From positions 1-21,885 of the forward strand of contig DMJJ01000439.1 of the NCBI GenBank assembly GCA_003452185.1: a DNA stretch of 21,885 bases, given 5' to 3'. Shown piece after piece: positions 1-8,787 of the stretch. Numbering within the stretch: position 1 is the stretch's first letter; the number at the start of each line of letters is the position of its first letter. The stretch comes from Verrucomicrobiales bacterium. Lineage in GTDB: Bacteria > Verrucomicrobiota > Verrucomicrobiia > Limisphaerales > UBA11320. A program made the position numbers and the translations under genes. The notes beneath the pieces were generated by a model that made no database searches, had not been told where the DNA came from, and saw nothing but the letters and a program-made list of their open reading frames with translations.

Positions 1-1
1 C

Positions 2-646
2 CTTTCCCTGATCGGCCGCGGTACCCTGCTCCGCACGCGCGGGCCGGGTCCCACCCTCCGGATCGACGTTCTCGCCGGGGTGAAGCTCCCGACTGGCGAC
101 GCCGACCGCATCGCTGACGAGGTCCGCCAGTCGGAGGTCTTCGCCTCCTTCCTCCCGCCAGGGACACCGCACGATCCGCTCGGGCATTCGATCTCGGGAG
201 TCCATTCCCATGCCCTCGCTTTGGGCTCCGGATCCGTGGATGCCCTCTTTGGGGCGACGGCCACGGTGGCCCTGGAGTCGTGGTTCCTCGGGGTGCAGGG
301 GCAGTATTACCTCCGCACGGAGGGTGAGTCCGGTTTCCGGTTTGGGGATGAGCGGATGGTTTCAGGAGGCCCTGGCCGCGTGCTGTTGCACCGCCCCGGG
401 GGGTGGGAGCTCTCGTTGCAGGGGATCGTCTCCTACGAGAGCATCGGGCGCGACCGGCTTCTTGGGGTCGATTCGGGGCGCACCGGCTCGCGTGGCTGGT
501 ATGCCGGCCCGTTGCTCCAGGTGACCGGGGCAGGGGGGCGTTTGAGTGGAAACCTGGGGGCCGAGCTTCCCTTTGGGCGGATGAACGGAGGCTATCAGCT
601 GATGCCCGACTTTCGGTTCCATGGGGGCATTACCTGGCGGTTCTGA
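2..646 (+). CDS. Outer-membrane beta-barrel protein, 3' part only
   Basis: The reading frame is open from the left edge of the window, so only the C-terminal part (about 214 residues) is visible. A GTG at 80 is in frame but is unlikely to be the true start, because the residues before it (ending in a DVLAGVKLPTGD-type strand) fit the same protein. The sequence alternates polar and hydrophobic or aromatic residues in short amphipathic stretches (for example SWFLGVQGQYYLRTEG, WYAGPLLQVTG) and ends in GGITWRF, with the terminal Phe used as a barrel-assembly signature by outer-membrane proteins. The AGVKLPTGD pattern is common in transporter-like or phenol-pathway-type barrels of Gram-negative bacteria. 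It probably sits in the outer membrane; substrate and exact family cannot be told. It is followed after 104 bases by a large exported redox protein on the same strand, which appears to have its own promoter. Confidence 0.6.
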   Translation, partial: LSLIGRGTLLRTRGPGPTLRIDVLAGVKLPTGDADRIADEVRQSEVFASFLPPGTPHDPLGHSISGVHSHALALGSGSVDALFGATATVALESWFLGVQGQYYLRTEGESGFRFGDERMVSGGPGRVLLHRPGGWELSLQGIVSYESIGRDRLLGVDSGRTGSRGWYAGPLLQVTGAGGRLSGNLGAELPFGRMNGGYQLMPDFRFHGGITWRF

Positions 647-712
647 CCCGGGGTTGGCCTCCGGGGGGCGCGGGGAGGTTGGTTTTCTCCGGGCGTTTTG
701 GATTTCAGTCCC

Positions 713-741
713 TTTGCAGCCACTGGCGGCTCGTGTAGGGT
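713..741 (+). promoter_or_regulatory. Candidate promoter, leaderless layout
   Basis: TTTGCA (713-718) or TTGCAG (714-719) is followed after 16-17 bp by TAGGGT (736-741), and the ATG at 751 begins 9 nt further on. With a usual start point about 7 nt after the -10 box, transcription would begin at or within a few bases of the ATG. No Shine-Dalgarno sequence is visible before 751. The same arrangement recurs before 12843 and, less well, before 11345. Confidence 0.4.
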
Positions 742-750
742 CGCCCCACG

Positions 751-3700
751 ATGGCCATTCAATTCATCCGCCGGGCCCGCCGGGCATGCCTCGCCGTGGC
801 CGCCCTTGTTCCGACTCTCCTGCTGACGGGCGCCCCCGTTCCCACGATCTCCCCGGGGGCGGTGTCGCTCTTCGACGGCAAGACGCTTGCCGGGTGGGAA
901 GGGGAGCCCCGCCTCTGGCGGGTGGAGGAGGGGACTCTCACCGGGGGATCCCTGAGCGAGACCCTGGCGCACAACTATTTTCTCGCGAGCCAGGCGGACT
1001 ACACCAACTTCATCGTCCGGTTTGAGATCCGTCTCGGGGGGAGCGTCGGGTTCCTGAACTCCGGGTTCCAGATCCGGTCCCAGCGGGTCCCGGGGAGCAC
1101 GGAGATGGCGGGATACCAGTGCGACTACGGTGAGCCGAACTGGTACGGGGCGATCTACGACGAGTCGCGCCGCAACCAGGTCCTGGCCCCCTCGGACATG
1201 GAGGCCCTGCGGCCCGTGTTGAAGGTCGGCGACTGGAACGAATACGTGATCCGAGCCGACGGCCCCCGCATCACCACCTGGATCAACGGTGCCATGGGGA
1301 CGGACTACTTCGAGACCGACCCCTCGATCCCCCTCTGGGGCAAGTTCGGCATCCAGATCCACGCCGAGGGGCGCCCCCTGGTCCAGGTGCGCAACCTCCG
1401 GCTGCAGGAGCTTCCCCCGTCGCAGCCCGGACGGATGTTCCGCGGGGCCCCCGCCCCCGCCACCGGGGTTCCGGCCGTCGCAGTCCCTCCCGCGGAGGAA
1501 CTGGCCCGGTTCACCCTGGCCCCCGGGTTCGTCATGGAGCTGGTCGCCGCGGAGGAACTGGAGGCCGGGATCGGCAAGTTTGTCGCCGTTGACTGGGATG
1601 CCCACGGGAATCTCTGGACGATGACCGCCCTCGAGTACCCGGTGGATGCCAACGAGAACCCCGCCGTTGCCGCCGAGCTGTACGCCAGCCGCGCCCGCGA
1701 CAAGGTCCTGGTGTATGACCGCGACCCCGCCTCCCCCACCGGCTATGCCCGGCGGGCGCGGGTCTTCGCCGACGGCCTCGCCATCCCCCTGGGGATCCTT
1801 CCCTATGCCAACGGGGTGTACGTGCAGCATGGGACCGAGATCGTCTTCCTGAGCGACACCGACGGCGACGGCAAGGCCGACAAGCGGACCCCCATCCTCA
1901 GCGGCTTCGGGGTGCAGGACTCCCACCTCTTCCCCCACCAGTTCACCCGGGCCCCCGGCAACTGGATCTGGTTCGCCCAGGGGGCATTCAACTACGGGAA
2001 GGTGCGGACCTCCCGCGGCAAGGAGGTCCAGTTTGACCAGACTCGGATGGCGCGCTTCCGGTACGACGGTTCAGAATTCGACATCACCAGCCAGGGCCCG
2101 TGCAACATTTGGGGGCTGTTCATGACCATGGAGGGGGAAACCTGGATCCAGGAGGCGAACGACTTCGGCTATCCAACCATGCCCTTCCACGAGTACGCCA
2201 ACTACCCCGGCTGTTCCCAGGCGCAGTGGAAAAGCTACGCGCCGGAGTTCCCCGGGACTGCCCCCCACTTTCAGATGGGGGGGACGGGGCTCAGCGGGCT
2301 GGCCATTGCCGACACCGGGACATGGCCGGAGCCGTACGGAGGGGTTATTTACATCGCAAATCCCATTACGCGGAAGATCCAGGCCATCCGGGCTGAGCGG
2401 GATGGCCCCCGGTACTCCCTCCTGAAGCTTCCCGATTTCGTCCAGTCCTCCGACGAGATGTTCCGGCCCGTCGCCCTGAGGCTTGGGCCGGACGGCTGCC
2501 TGTACATTGTCGATTGGTACAACAAAATCATCTCGCACAATGAGGTTCCAAGGAACCATCCCGAGCGGGACAAGAAGCACGGCCGGATCTGGCGTCTCCG
2601 CCACACGGGCCAGACCCCTGATGCCGTGCCCGATTTCACCCGGGTCCCGGGCGAGGAGTTGCTCTCCCGGCTCGGGGGACGCAACACCACGCAGAGCCAT
2701 CTGGCATGGCAGGCGATCGGGGACCGGAAACTCACCAACCTGGCGCCGGCGCTGCGGCACCTGGTGGCGGGGCAGACGGAGCCGGCGGCCCGGCGCATCG
2801 CCGCCCTCTGGTCGCTCGAGGCCCTGGGGGCTGTTGATCCCGGGGTGGTCGCCCCATTGCTGAAGGAGGGGGACCGAGGCCTGCGACGGGAGGGGGTCCG
2901 GGGCTTGGCGAGCGAGCCGCCCCGCGGGCCGGCGGCCGCCGCGTGGGATCGGTGGTTCTCGCTGCTCGAGGGGCTTGCCGACGACCCCGATCCGGAGGTG
3001 CGGGCCGAGGTGATCCGCACCGTGGGAAACCTTCTTCCCCGGCTCGCCGACACCTCCGAGCCGTCGTGGGCCGAGATCCGGAGGACTCATGCCCTGCCGC
3101 TCCTGGCCCGGATGGCCCGAGCCCCGATGGAGGCCCCGGTCATGAGGAGCACCCAGTCCGGCAGGCTGATCAAGTCGGGGGCCGCGTATGAGCGGGAGTT
3201 CGAGCGCTACCTGGTGAGACTTTTCCTCGAGTCGGAGCCGTCGGGGGTTGCCGGCTTCCTCGAGTCGGCCGGGGCCGGGGACATCCCGGTCGAGAACCGG
3301 CTTCTGCTCGCCCTTGCGTTGAGCCCGGAGGCCAGCGCCCCCCGGGTGGCGGAGTTGCTCCCGTTGCTGAGTCGCGGCCCCGGGCAGGAGGAGGTCCTTC
3401 GGCTGGCGCAGTTCCCCTCCCTGCCCGGTGTGGGCGAGGCGCTCCGGCGGGTCCTCCAGAAGCCGGCCACGCGCGGGGCCGCGCTCGAGGCATTGCTCGC
3501 TGTCCGGACCCGGCTGGATCCCGCCCGCATCACCCCGTTGCTGGGAGAGGCCGCCCGCCAGCTTCTCGCCGGCAGCGACCCGCAGGGGGTTGAGCTCGGG
3601 GCCCGGCTCGCCGGTGCCTTCCAGCTGGCCGTGGCTGAGCCGCTCCTGGCCCCCGTGCTGGAGGGATCGATCTCCTCAGCCCCGGCCGGGACGCTGAGGC

Positions 3701-5130
3701 TTTCGCCGGCCGGGGCCGCGGCGCTTCGCGCCCTGCGCGACCTGAAGACGGACCGGATCGACCTCCTGGCCGCGGTGGCCTCGCGCGGGGAGCCGGGCAC
3801 CCGGGATGCCGCGGTGCAGGGGTTGGCCGGGTCCCGCGATGCCAAGGGCCCGGAGCGGCTCGTCACCCTGTATGCCGACCTTCCCGCCGCGCAGCGCCGA
3901 ACGGCCATCAACGCGCTGGGAAGCTCCCCGGCCGGGGCCGCCGCGATCGTCGCCGGGGTCCGGGGCGGACAGGTGGCCCGGGAAGACCTGGATGCCTCCG
4001 TACTTGCGAAGCTCCACACCCTCCTCGGTGCCGACCACGCGGGGCTCTCCGCCCTGATGCAGGAGATTGGCGGGTTCTTCCGCCCGGCGCTCCGCCTCAA
4101 CGGACAGGACAACGCCTGGGCTGACACCGACATCACCCTGGAGGGGGCCTTCACGGTCGAGACCTGGGTGATGCTGGATGCAGGGATCGACAACAACGAT
4201 GGGATCCTGGGGGCCCCGAACCAGGTCGACATGAATTTCTTCGGCTCCCAGTTCCGGGTCTGGGTCGGGGGCGGGGTTCATGACGTGGTGGTTTCCAAGA
4301 AGCGGATGGCGCCCGACATCTGGACCCACCTTGCGGTGACCCGTGATGCGGCCGGCCGTTTCCGGCTCTTTCGCAACGGCGAGCCTGACACCGAGGGAAG
4401 CACCCCGGTCCCCCGTCGTCTCGAGCACCTGCGTGTCGGGTGGACTCAGGTGGGTGCGGGGACTGCGGGGTGGCTGACCGAGTTTCGCATCTGGAATCGC
4501 GAGCGGACGGGCGCTGAGATCCGGTCCGACTTTGACCGGAGTTTTGAAGGGGAGCCGCTTCCACCCGGACTGGTCCGCTATTATCCCGGGGCCGGCCCCT
4601 GGGGGAGGCTTCAGCCCGGGGCTTCGGTGCTCAAGACTGCCACCGTCCCACCGCTCGTCACGGGGGCGGAGGCACGGGCCCTGGCAGCGAAGTTTGACCG
4701 CTATCGCACCCTGGCGGCGCAGCCGGGGGATGCGGCCCGGGGCCAAGCGACCTTCAAGGCCGTCTGCATGGGATGCCACAGTGTTGCTGGGCAGGGAGGA
4801 CAGGTCGGGCCCGTGCTGAACGGGGCGGGGGCCAGCGGGATTGAAGCACTCCTGCGAAACGTCATCACTCCTAACGCCGCGATGGAGGCCGGGTACCGCC
4901 TCTTCCGGGTTCAGCTGAAGGATGGAGATCTGGTGGACGGAATCCGGCTCTCAGAGGACTCCGAGGCGGTGGTGGTTCGCCGACCCAACGTCGAGGATCT
5001 TCGGATCCCGCAGTCCGCAATCCGCCGGGCCTCGTTCACCCAAATGAGCATGATGCCCGAGGGGTTGCTCGACTCTCTTCCTCCGAAGGAGGTCAGCGAT
5101 CTTCTGGCCTATCTCCTGACGCTTAGGTAG
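751..5130 (+). CDS. DUF1080 / PVC-type dehydrogenase / HEAT / LamG / cytochrome c fusion protein
   Basis: A 1459-residue exported protein. Residues 1-30 form a signal peptide (RRARRA then a hydrophobic core). Residues 35-220 are a DUF1080 (3-keto-disaccharide hydrolase-like) domain, opening with SLFDGKTLAGW and closing with VRNLRLQEL. Residues 250-620 match the PVC-type membrane-bound dehydrogenase N-terminal domain (TIGR02604), a glucose/sorbosone-dehydrogenase-like propeller, with APGFVMELVA near 257, a DTDGDGKADK loop and GRIWRLRHTG at 611-620. About 640-1105 is Ala/Leu-rich and HEAT-like. About 1105-1290 is a LamG/concanavalin-like domain (TVETWV, then WTHLAVTRD). The end is a cytochrome c domain with heme motif C1339-M-G-C1342-H and the MMPEGL motif (1434-1439) that supplies the likely axial Met in TIGR02603. 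It probably acts in the periplasm on sugars; the joint oxidise-and-cleave role is inference. It stands alone, 222 bases before the sensor kinase. Confidence 0.88.
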   Translation: MAIQFIRRARRACLAVAALVPTLLLTGAPVPTISPGAVSLFDGKTLAGWEGEPRLWRVEEGTLTGGSLSETLAHNYFLASQADYTNFIVRFEIRLGGSVGFLNSGFQIRSQRVPGSTEMAGYQCDYGEPNWYGAIYDESRRNQVLAPSDMEALRPVLKVGDWNEYVIRADGPRITTWINGAMGTDYFETDPSIPLWGKFGIQIHAEGRPLVQVRNLRLQELPPSQPGRMFRGAPAPATGVPAVAVPPAEELARFTLAPGFVMELVAAEELEAGIGKFVAVDWDAHGNLWTMTALEYPVDANENPAVAAELYASRARDKVLVYDRDPASPTGYARRARVFADGLAIPLGILPYANGVYVQHGTEIVFLSDTDGDGKADKRTPILSGFGVQDSHLFPHQFTRAPGNWIWFAQGAFNYGKVRTSRGKEVQFDQTRMARFRYDGSEFDITSQGPCNIWGLFMTMEGETWIQEANDFGYPTMPFHEYANYPGCSQAQWKSYAPEFPGTAPHFQMGGTGLSGLAIADTGTWPEPYGGVIYIANPITRKIQAIRAERDGPRYSLLKLPDFVQSSDEMFRPVALRLGPDGCLYIVDWYNKIISHNEVPRNHPERDKKHGRIWRLRHTGQTPDAVPDFTRVPGEELLSRLGGRNTTQSHLAWQAIGDRKLTNLAPALRHLVAGQTEPAARRIAALWSLEALGAVDPGVVAPLLKEGDRGLRREGVRGLASEPPRGPAAAAWDRWFSLLEGLADDPDPEVRAEVIRTVGNLLPRLADTSEPSWAEIRRTHALPLLARMARAPMEAPVMRSTQSGRLIKSGAAYEREFERYLVRLFLESEPSGVAGFLESAGAGDIPVENRLLLALALSPEASAPRVAELLPLLSRGPGQEEVLRLAQFPSLPGVGEALRRVLQKPATRGAALEALLAVRTRLDPARITPLLGEAARQLLAGSDPQGVELGARLAGAFQLAVAEPLLAPVLEGSISSAPAGTLRLSPAGAAALRALRDLKTDRIDLLAAVASRGEPGTRDAAVQGLAGSRDAKGPERLVTLYADLPAAQRRTAINALGSSPAGAAAIVAGVRGGQVAREDLDASVLAKLHTLLGADHAGLSALMQEIGGFFRPALRLNGQDNAWADTDITLEGAFTVETWVMLDAGIDNNDGILGAPNQVDMNFFGSQFRVWVGGGVHDVVVSKKRMAPDIWTHLAVTRDAAGRFRLFRNGEPDTEGSTPVPRRLEHLRVGWTQVGAGTAGWLTEFRIWNRERTGAEIRSDFDRSFEGEPLPPGLVRYYPGAGPWGRLQPGASVLKTATVPPLVTGAEARALAAKFDRYRTLAAQPGDAARGQATFKAVCMGCHSVAGQGGQVGPVLNGAGASGIEALLRNVITPNAAMEAGYRLFRVQLKDGDLVDGIRLSEDSEAVVVRRPNVEDLRIPQSAIRRASFTQMSMMPEGLLDSLPPKEVSDLLAYLLTLR

Positions 5131-5352
5131 CGGAGTCCGCGGCCCGGATTAACCCTCCCTCCTGTTGTAGCGACCGAGGCCACGAGGTCTGGGGCGTGAG
5201 GCCGTCGTAGTGTCGGAGCTCAGCAGGGAGAACGCGGGAAGGGGCTCCCCGCGACCCGCAGTCTCTCGGGTGGTTTCCCCGAGCCGCGGACCGGGGGAGT
5301 CCCCCATTCTCAATTCCTGGCTCGCTTTTCCTCCCCGCCATCGGTAGGCGTA
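5131..5352. other. Intergenic stretch with three GC-rich hairpins
   Basis: No convincing gene is seen in these 222 bases. Three perfect short inverted repeats lie in a row: CGCGGG/CCCGCG (5233-5238 with 5248-5253, 9-nt loop, which contains an alternative GGGGCTCCCC fold), CTCGGG/CCCGAG (5265-5270 with 5278-5283) and GGGGG/CCCCC (5293-5297 with 5301-5305). None is followed by a T-run, so a classic intrinsic terminator is not supported. In GC-rich DNA some of this is expected by chance. Confidence 0.35.
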
Positions 5353-8300
5353 GTGGAACCCGTGACGACGAACCCCCTTTCCACGGAGACGCTCTCATGT
5401 GCCTTGCCGGCCGGGCCCCGGCCGTTCGCGGGGCTTGACTGGCTCTGGGTGGGCTTCTCCCTGGTTGCGGCGGCTGAATTTGGATCGCTGCTCACGGGTG
5501 TTCCGGGGTCCTGCAACCGGTTCCCGCTCCCCGCCGCCATCACCCTTGGGCTCCTGCTCCTTCAGCCGTTCAGGTGCTGGCTCCCCTTGGTGGGGCTGGC
5601 TGCCGCGGCCCAGCTTCTTTCCTGTCTGGGCCACGGCGGGGAGCTTGGGCGCGCCGCTGGGGTTGCGGCGGGCCTCGCCGTGGAGGTCCTGATTGCAGCG
5701 GGGTTGGTCCGCCGGTTTGTCACGGGTGGCATGGTCATGGGAACCCTCCATGCCTTTTGCGGCTTTGTGGCGATGTCCACGCTCGGGGCCCTGGCCGGGG
5801 GGACCGTGGGCAGCCTCCTCGCCGCGGGCTCGGCACCGGGCGCGGGGTTTGCGACCGAGCTCGGGGGCTGGATGGCCTGCAGCTCAACCCTCTTCCTGGT
5901 GGCCACCCCCTGCCTCCTCTCCTGGGCCGAGGACCCGCCTTGGGAGACCCCGCTTCTGGAGGGAAGGGGCCGGGCTTGGGAGGCCGTGGGCCTCCTGCTC
6001 ACCGTGGCCGCGATCGCCTGGTACCTCCTGGTGATCGACCAGGGGGTGAACGCCCCGTACAAGGCCCGCGTGGTGCCGTTCGTGGTCTGGGCCGGCATCC
6101 GTTTTGGGACCCGGGGTGCAACCGGGACCGTCCTCCTGCTCGCCTGCTTCGCGGCGTTCCTGACGACTCACTTCCATGTCGGGCTTTCCCCGCGGGACCT
6201 GGCCGAGGGATCGTACCTCTGGACGCTCCAAACCTTCCTGGTCATCACCGCCGTGGCCGCCATCATCCCCGCGATCGTGGTCGGGGAGCGGGACCGGAAG
6301 GTGGCCGAGCTTCGCGAAAGCGAGCTCCGGTTCCGCAACCTGACCGCCGCCGCATTCGAGGGTGTGGTCTTGAGCGAGGAGGGGATCATCGTCGATGTCA
6401 ACGAGCAGGTGCTTGAGTTGCTGGGCTACGACCGCGAGGAGATGATCGGCCGGGAGGTGGTCGCCTACATCACACCGGAGACCCGGGCCCTCGCCGCGGA
6501 CTCGATCTCAACCGGCCGGGAGCTTGCCTCCGAGCACCGGCTGGTCCGAAAGGATGGCCGCATCCTTGAGGTGGAGGCCCGGGCCCGGGTCCTGCGCTCC
6601 CGGGGACGCACGCTCCGGATGTCCGCATTCCGCGACGTCACCGACCGCCGCCGCTCGGAGTCGCGGGAACGCCATCGCGCCCAGATCCTCGATCTCATCA
6701 CCTCCCATGCCCCGCTTGCCGAGGTGCTCGATCTTGTGACCCGGCTGGTGGAACAGGAGAACCCCGACTCGGTTTGCTCGATTCTTCTGGTCGATGACTC
6801 CGGCCGGCGCCTGGTGCATGGTGCGGGGCCCAGCCTCCCGGCCTTCTACAACGAGGCGGTCCACGGAATCATGATCGGTGAAGGGATGGGCTCCTGCGGG
6901 ACCGCCGCTTTTCGTGGCGCCCGGGTGGTGGTCGAGGACGTCGCGTTGGATCCGCTCTGGAGGGAGTTTGCCAACCTCGCCGCCCGGGCCGGCCTCCGGG
7001 CGTGCTGGTCGCAGCCGGTGTTTGGAACCGACCGGCAGGTGCTCGGAACCTTCGCCATCTATCACCGGTCCCCCCGATCCCCCCAGCCCTGGGAGCTGGA
7101 GTCGATTGAGGCCGCCGCCGGATACGTCCGCCTGGCGATCGAGCGGACGCAGTCCCGCCTCGCACTCCATGCTAACCGTGCCAAGCTCGCCCTGGCGATG
7201 GACATGGCCCGGCTGGGCCACTGGGAGCTCGATCTCGCGACCCGTCGATTCACCTTCAGCGACACATTCCTCCGCCTCATCCGGACCAGCGCCGAGCAGG
7301 AGCATGGAAACGTGATGGAAGGGGATCTCTACGTGCGCCGGTTCCTGCCGCCCGAGGTCGGGGTGCGCATGACCGAGGAGATCACCCGCGCCGCCGCCTC
7401 CAACGACCCCCAGTTCATCCGCCAGCTTGAGCACCCCTTCCTCGGCGCCGACGGCACCCCCGGGATCATGCTAGTCCGGTTCTCGCTCCTTCGGGATGCC
7501 GCGGGCCAGGTCACGAAGATCCACGGGGTGAGCGAGGATGTGACCGAGCTTCGCGAGGCCGAGTGTCGCCGTCGCGCGCTGGAGGATCAGCTGCGCAAGG
7601 CCCGGAGCCTGGAGGCCCTTGGAACCCTGGCCGGCGGCACCGCACACGAGTTCAACAACATCCTCGGGATCATCCAGGGCTACGCCGACATGGTGAAGGT
7701 GAACCTCGGCTCGGGCCTTCCGGTCGCCTCCGACCTGGAGGAGATCCGCCGGGCGGTGCAGCGGGGCAAGGAGATCGTCGACCAGATCCTGACCTTCAGC
7801 CAGCCCCAGACCCGGAGCCGCGTCGGCATCGACTTCGCCGCCCTGGTGGAGGAGGCGGGACGCGTCGTCGAGTCGATGCTTCCGGAAACTATACGCCTCG
7901 AGCTCGCGGTCTCCCGCGGGCCGGAGGTTGTGCTGGCCAACGCCACCCAGCTCCATCAGGTGATCCTCAACCTCTGCCGCAACTCGATGCAGGCGCTCGC
8001 GGGCCGCACCGGGCGGATTCGCGTCGAGCTCCGCCCCGTCACCCTCGGGCCCGAGGCTTCCAGGCTCCATCCCGACCTGCACCCCGGGCCCCACCTGGTC
8101 CTCTCCGTGGCCGACGATGGCGATGGGATGAGCCCCGAGGTGCTCGCGAGGGTGTTCGAGCCCTTCTTCACCACCAAGGCCCCGGGCGAGGGGACGGGCC
8201 TCGGCCTCGCCGTCGTCCACGGGATCATCCAGGCGCACGGCGGCGCGGTGTTGGTGGAGAGCACCCCGGGGCGGGGGACCACCTTCCGGACGTTCCTCCC

Positions 8301-8787
8301 CGTGGTGCCTGACGCGGTTGTCGCTCCCCCCGAGTCCTCCTCCCCGGGCTCCCTCCCGCGGGGTGACGGGGAATCGGTTCTCATCGTGGACGATGAGCCG
8401 TCGCTCGTCCGGGTCGCAGTCCGCTTCCTCGAACGCCATGGGTACCGGGCCACCGGGGTGGGGTCGGCCCGGGAGGCGCTTGACCTTTTTCGGGCCGACC
8501 CTTCCCGTTTTGACGTGGTGGTGACCGACCTCACCATGCCCGGCATGAACGGTGTCGAACTCGCCGCGGCGCTCCGGGAGGTACGTCCCGACCTGCTGGT
8601 GATCCTCTCCACGGGCTACGGCGGATCGAAGAGCCCCCCGGCCGCCCTGACCTCCACGATCTCCTCCCTGCTCGAGAAGCCCTTCACCCAGGAAACCCTG
8701 TTGCTGGGGGTGCGGCAGCTTTTGAACAGGGCCCGGCGGGGGCGGGCTCCGATCGCGGCCGACCCCTTGAACCAACGTGCCCCGTAA
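5353..8787 (+). CDS. Hybrid sensor histidine kinase (MASE1-PAS-GAF-PAS-HisKA-HATPase-REC)
   Basis: A 1144-residue inner-membrane sensor. Residues 20-315 hold about eight hydrophobic segments resembling MASE1 (PFVVWAGIRFGTRGA near the end, then the ER-type exit VGERDRK). A PAS domain follows at about 322-435, then a GAF domain at about 445-600 with the GSCGTAAFRG motif, and a second PAS at about 605-735. The HisKA H-box reads GTAHEFNN with phospho-acceptor H765. The ATPase has the N-box NLCRNSMQAL (N877), DDGDGM (G1) and GTGLGLAVVHG (G2). The C-terminal receiver has D1013-D1014 and phospho-acceptor D1059 in VVTDLTMPGMNG. All catalytic residues are present, so autophosphorylation and intramolecular transfer to the receiver are expected. 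The start is the GTG at 5353; a GTG at 5362 is an alternative and there is no strong ribosome site for either. Its 3' end overlaps the next gene by 11 bp. The signal sensed is unknown. Confidence 0.9.
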   Translation: MEPVTTNPLSTETLSCALPAGPRPFAGLDWLWVGFSLVAAAEFGSLLTGVPGSCNRFPLPAAITLGLLLLQPFRCWLPLVGLAAAAQLLSCLGHGGELGRAAGVAAGLAVEVLIAAGLVRRFVTGGMVMGTLHAFCGFVAMSTLGALAGGTVGSLLAAGSAPGAGFATELGGWMACSSTLFLVATPCLLSWAEDPPWETPLLEGRGRAWEAVGLLLTVAAIAWYLLVIDQGVNAPYKARVVPFVVWAGIRFGTRGATGTVLLLACFAAFLTTHFHVGLSPRDLAEGSYLWTLQTFLVITAVAAIIPAIVVGERDRKVAELRESELRFRNLTAAAFEGVVLSEEGIIVDVNEQVLELLGYDREEMIGREVVAYITPETRALAADSISTGRELASEHRLVRKDGRILEVEARARVLRSRGRTLRMSAFRDVTDRRRSESRERHRAQILDLITSHAPLAEVLDLVTRLVEQENPDSVCSILLVDDSGRRLVHGAGPSLPAFYNEAVHGIMIGEGMGSCGTAAFRGARVVVEDVALDPLWREFANLAARAGLRACWSQPVFGTDRQVLGTFAIYHRSPRSPQPWELESIEAAAGYVRLAIERTQSRLALHANRAKLALAMDMARLGHWELDLATRRFTFSDTFLRLIRTSAEQEHGNVMEGDLYVRRFLPPEVGVRMTEEITRAAASNDPQFIRQLEHPFLGADGTPGIMLVRFSLLRDAAGQVTKIHGVSEDVTELREAECRRRALEDQLRKARSLEALGTLAGGTAHEFNNILGIIQGYADMVKVNLGSGLPVASDLEEIRRAVQRGKEIVDQILTFSQPQTRSRVGIDFAALVEEAGRVVESMLPETIRLELAVSRGPEVVLANATQLHQVILNLCRNSMQALAGRTGRIRVELRPVTLGPEASRLHPDLHPGPHLVLSVADDGDGMSPEVLARVFEPFFTTKAPGEGTGLGLAVVHGIIQAHGGAVLVESTPGRGTTFRTFLPVVPDAVVAPPESSSPGSLPRGDGESVLIVDDEPSLVRVAVRFLERHGYRATGVGSAREALDLFRADPSRFDVVVTDLTMPGMNGVELAAALREVRPDLLVILSTGYGGSKSPPAALTSTISSLLEKPFTQETLLLGVRQLLNRARRGRAPIAADPLNQRAP

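Noticed and set aside
595..1938. A 447-codon minus-strand frame opposite the DUF1080 region
   Set aside because: Low-complexity, Gly/Pro/Arg-rich translation, antisense to conserved DUF1080 and dehydrogenase motifs.
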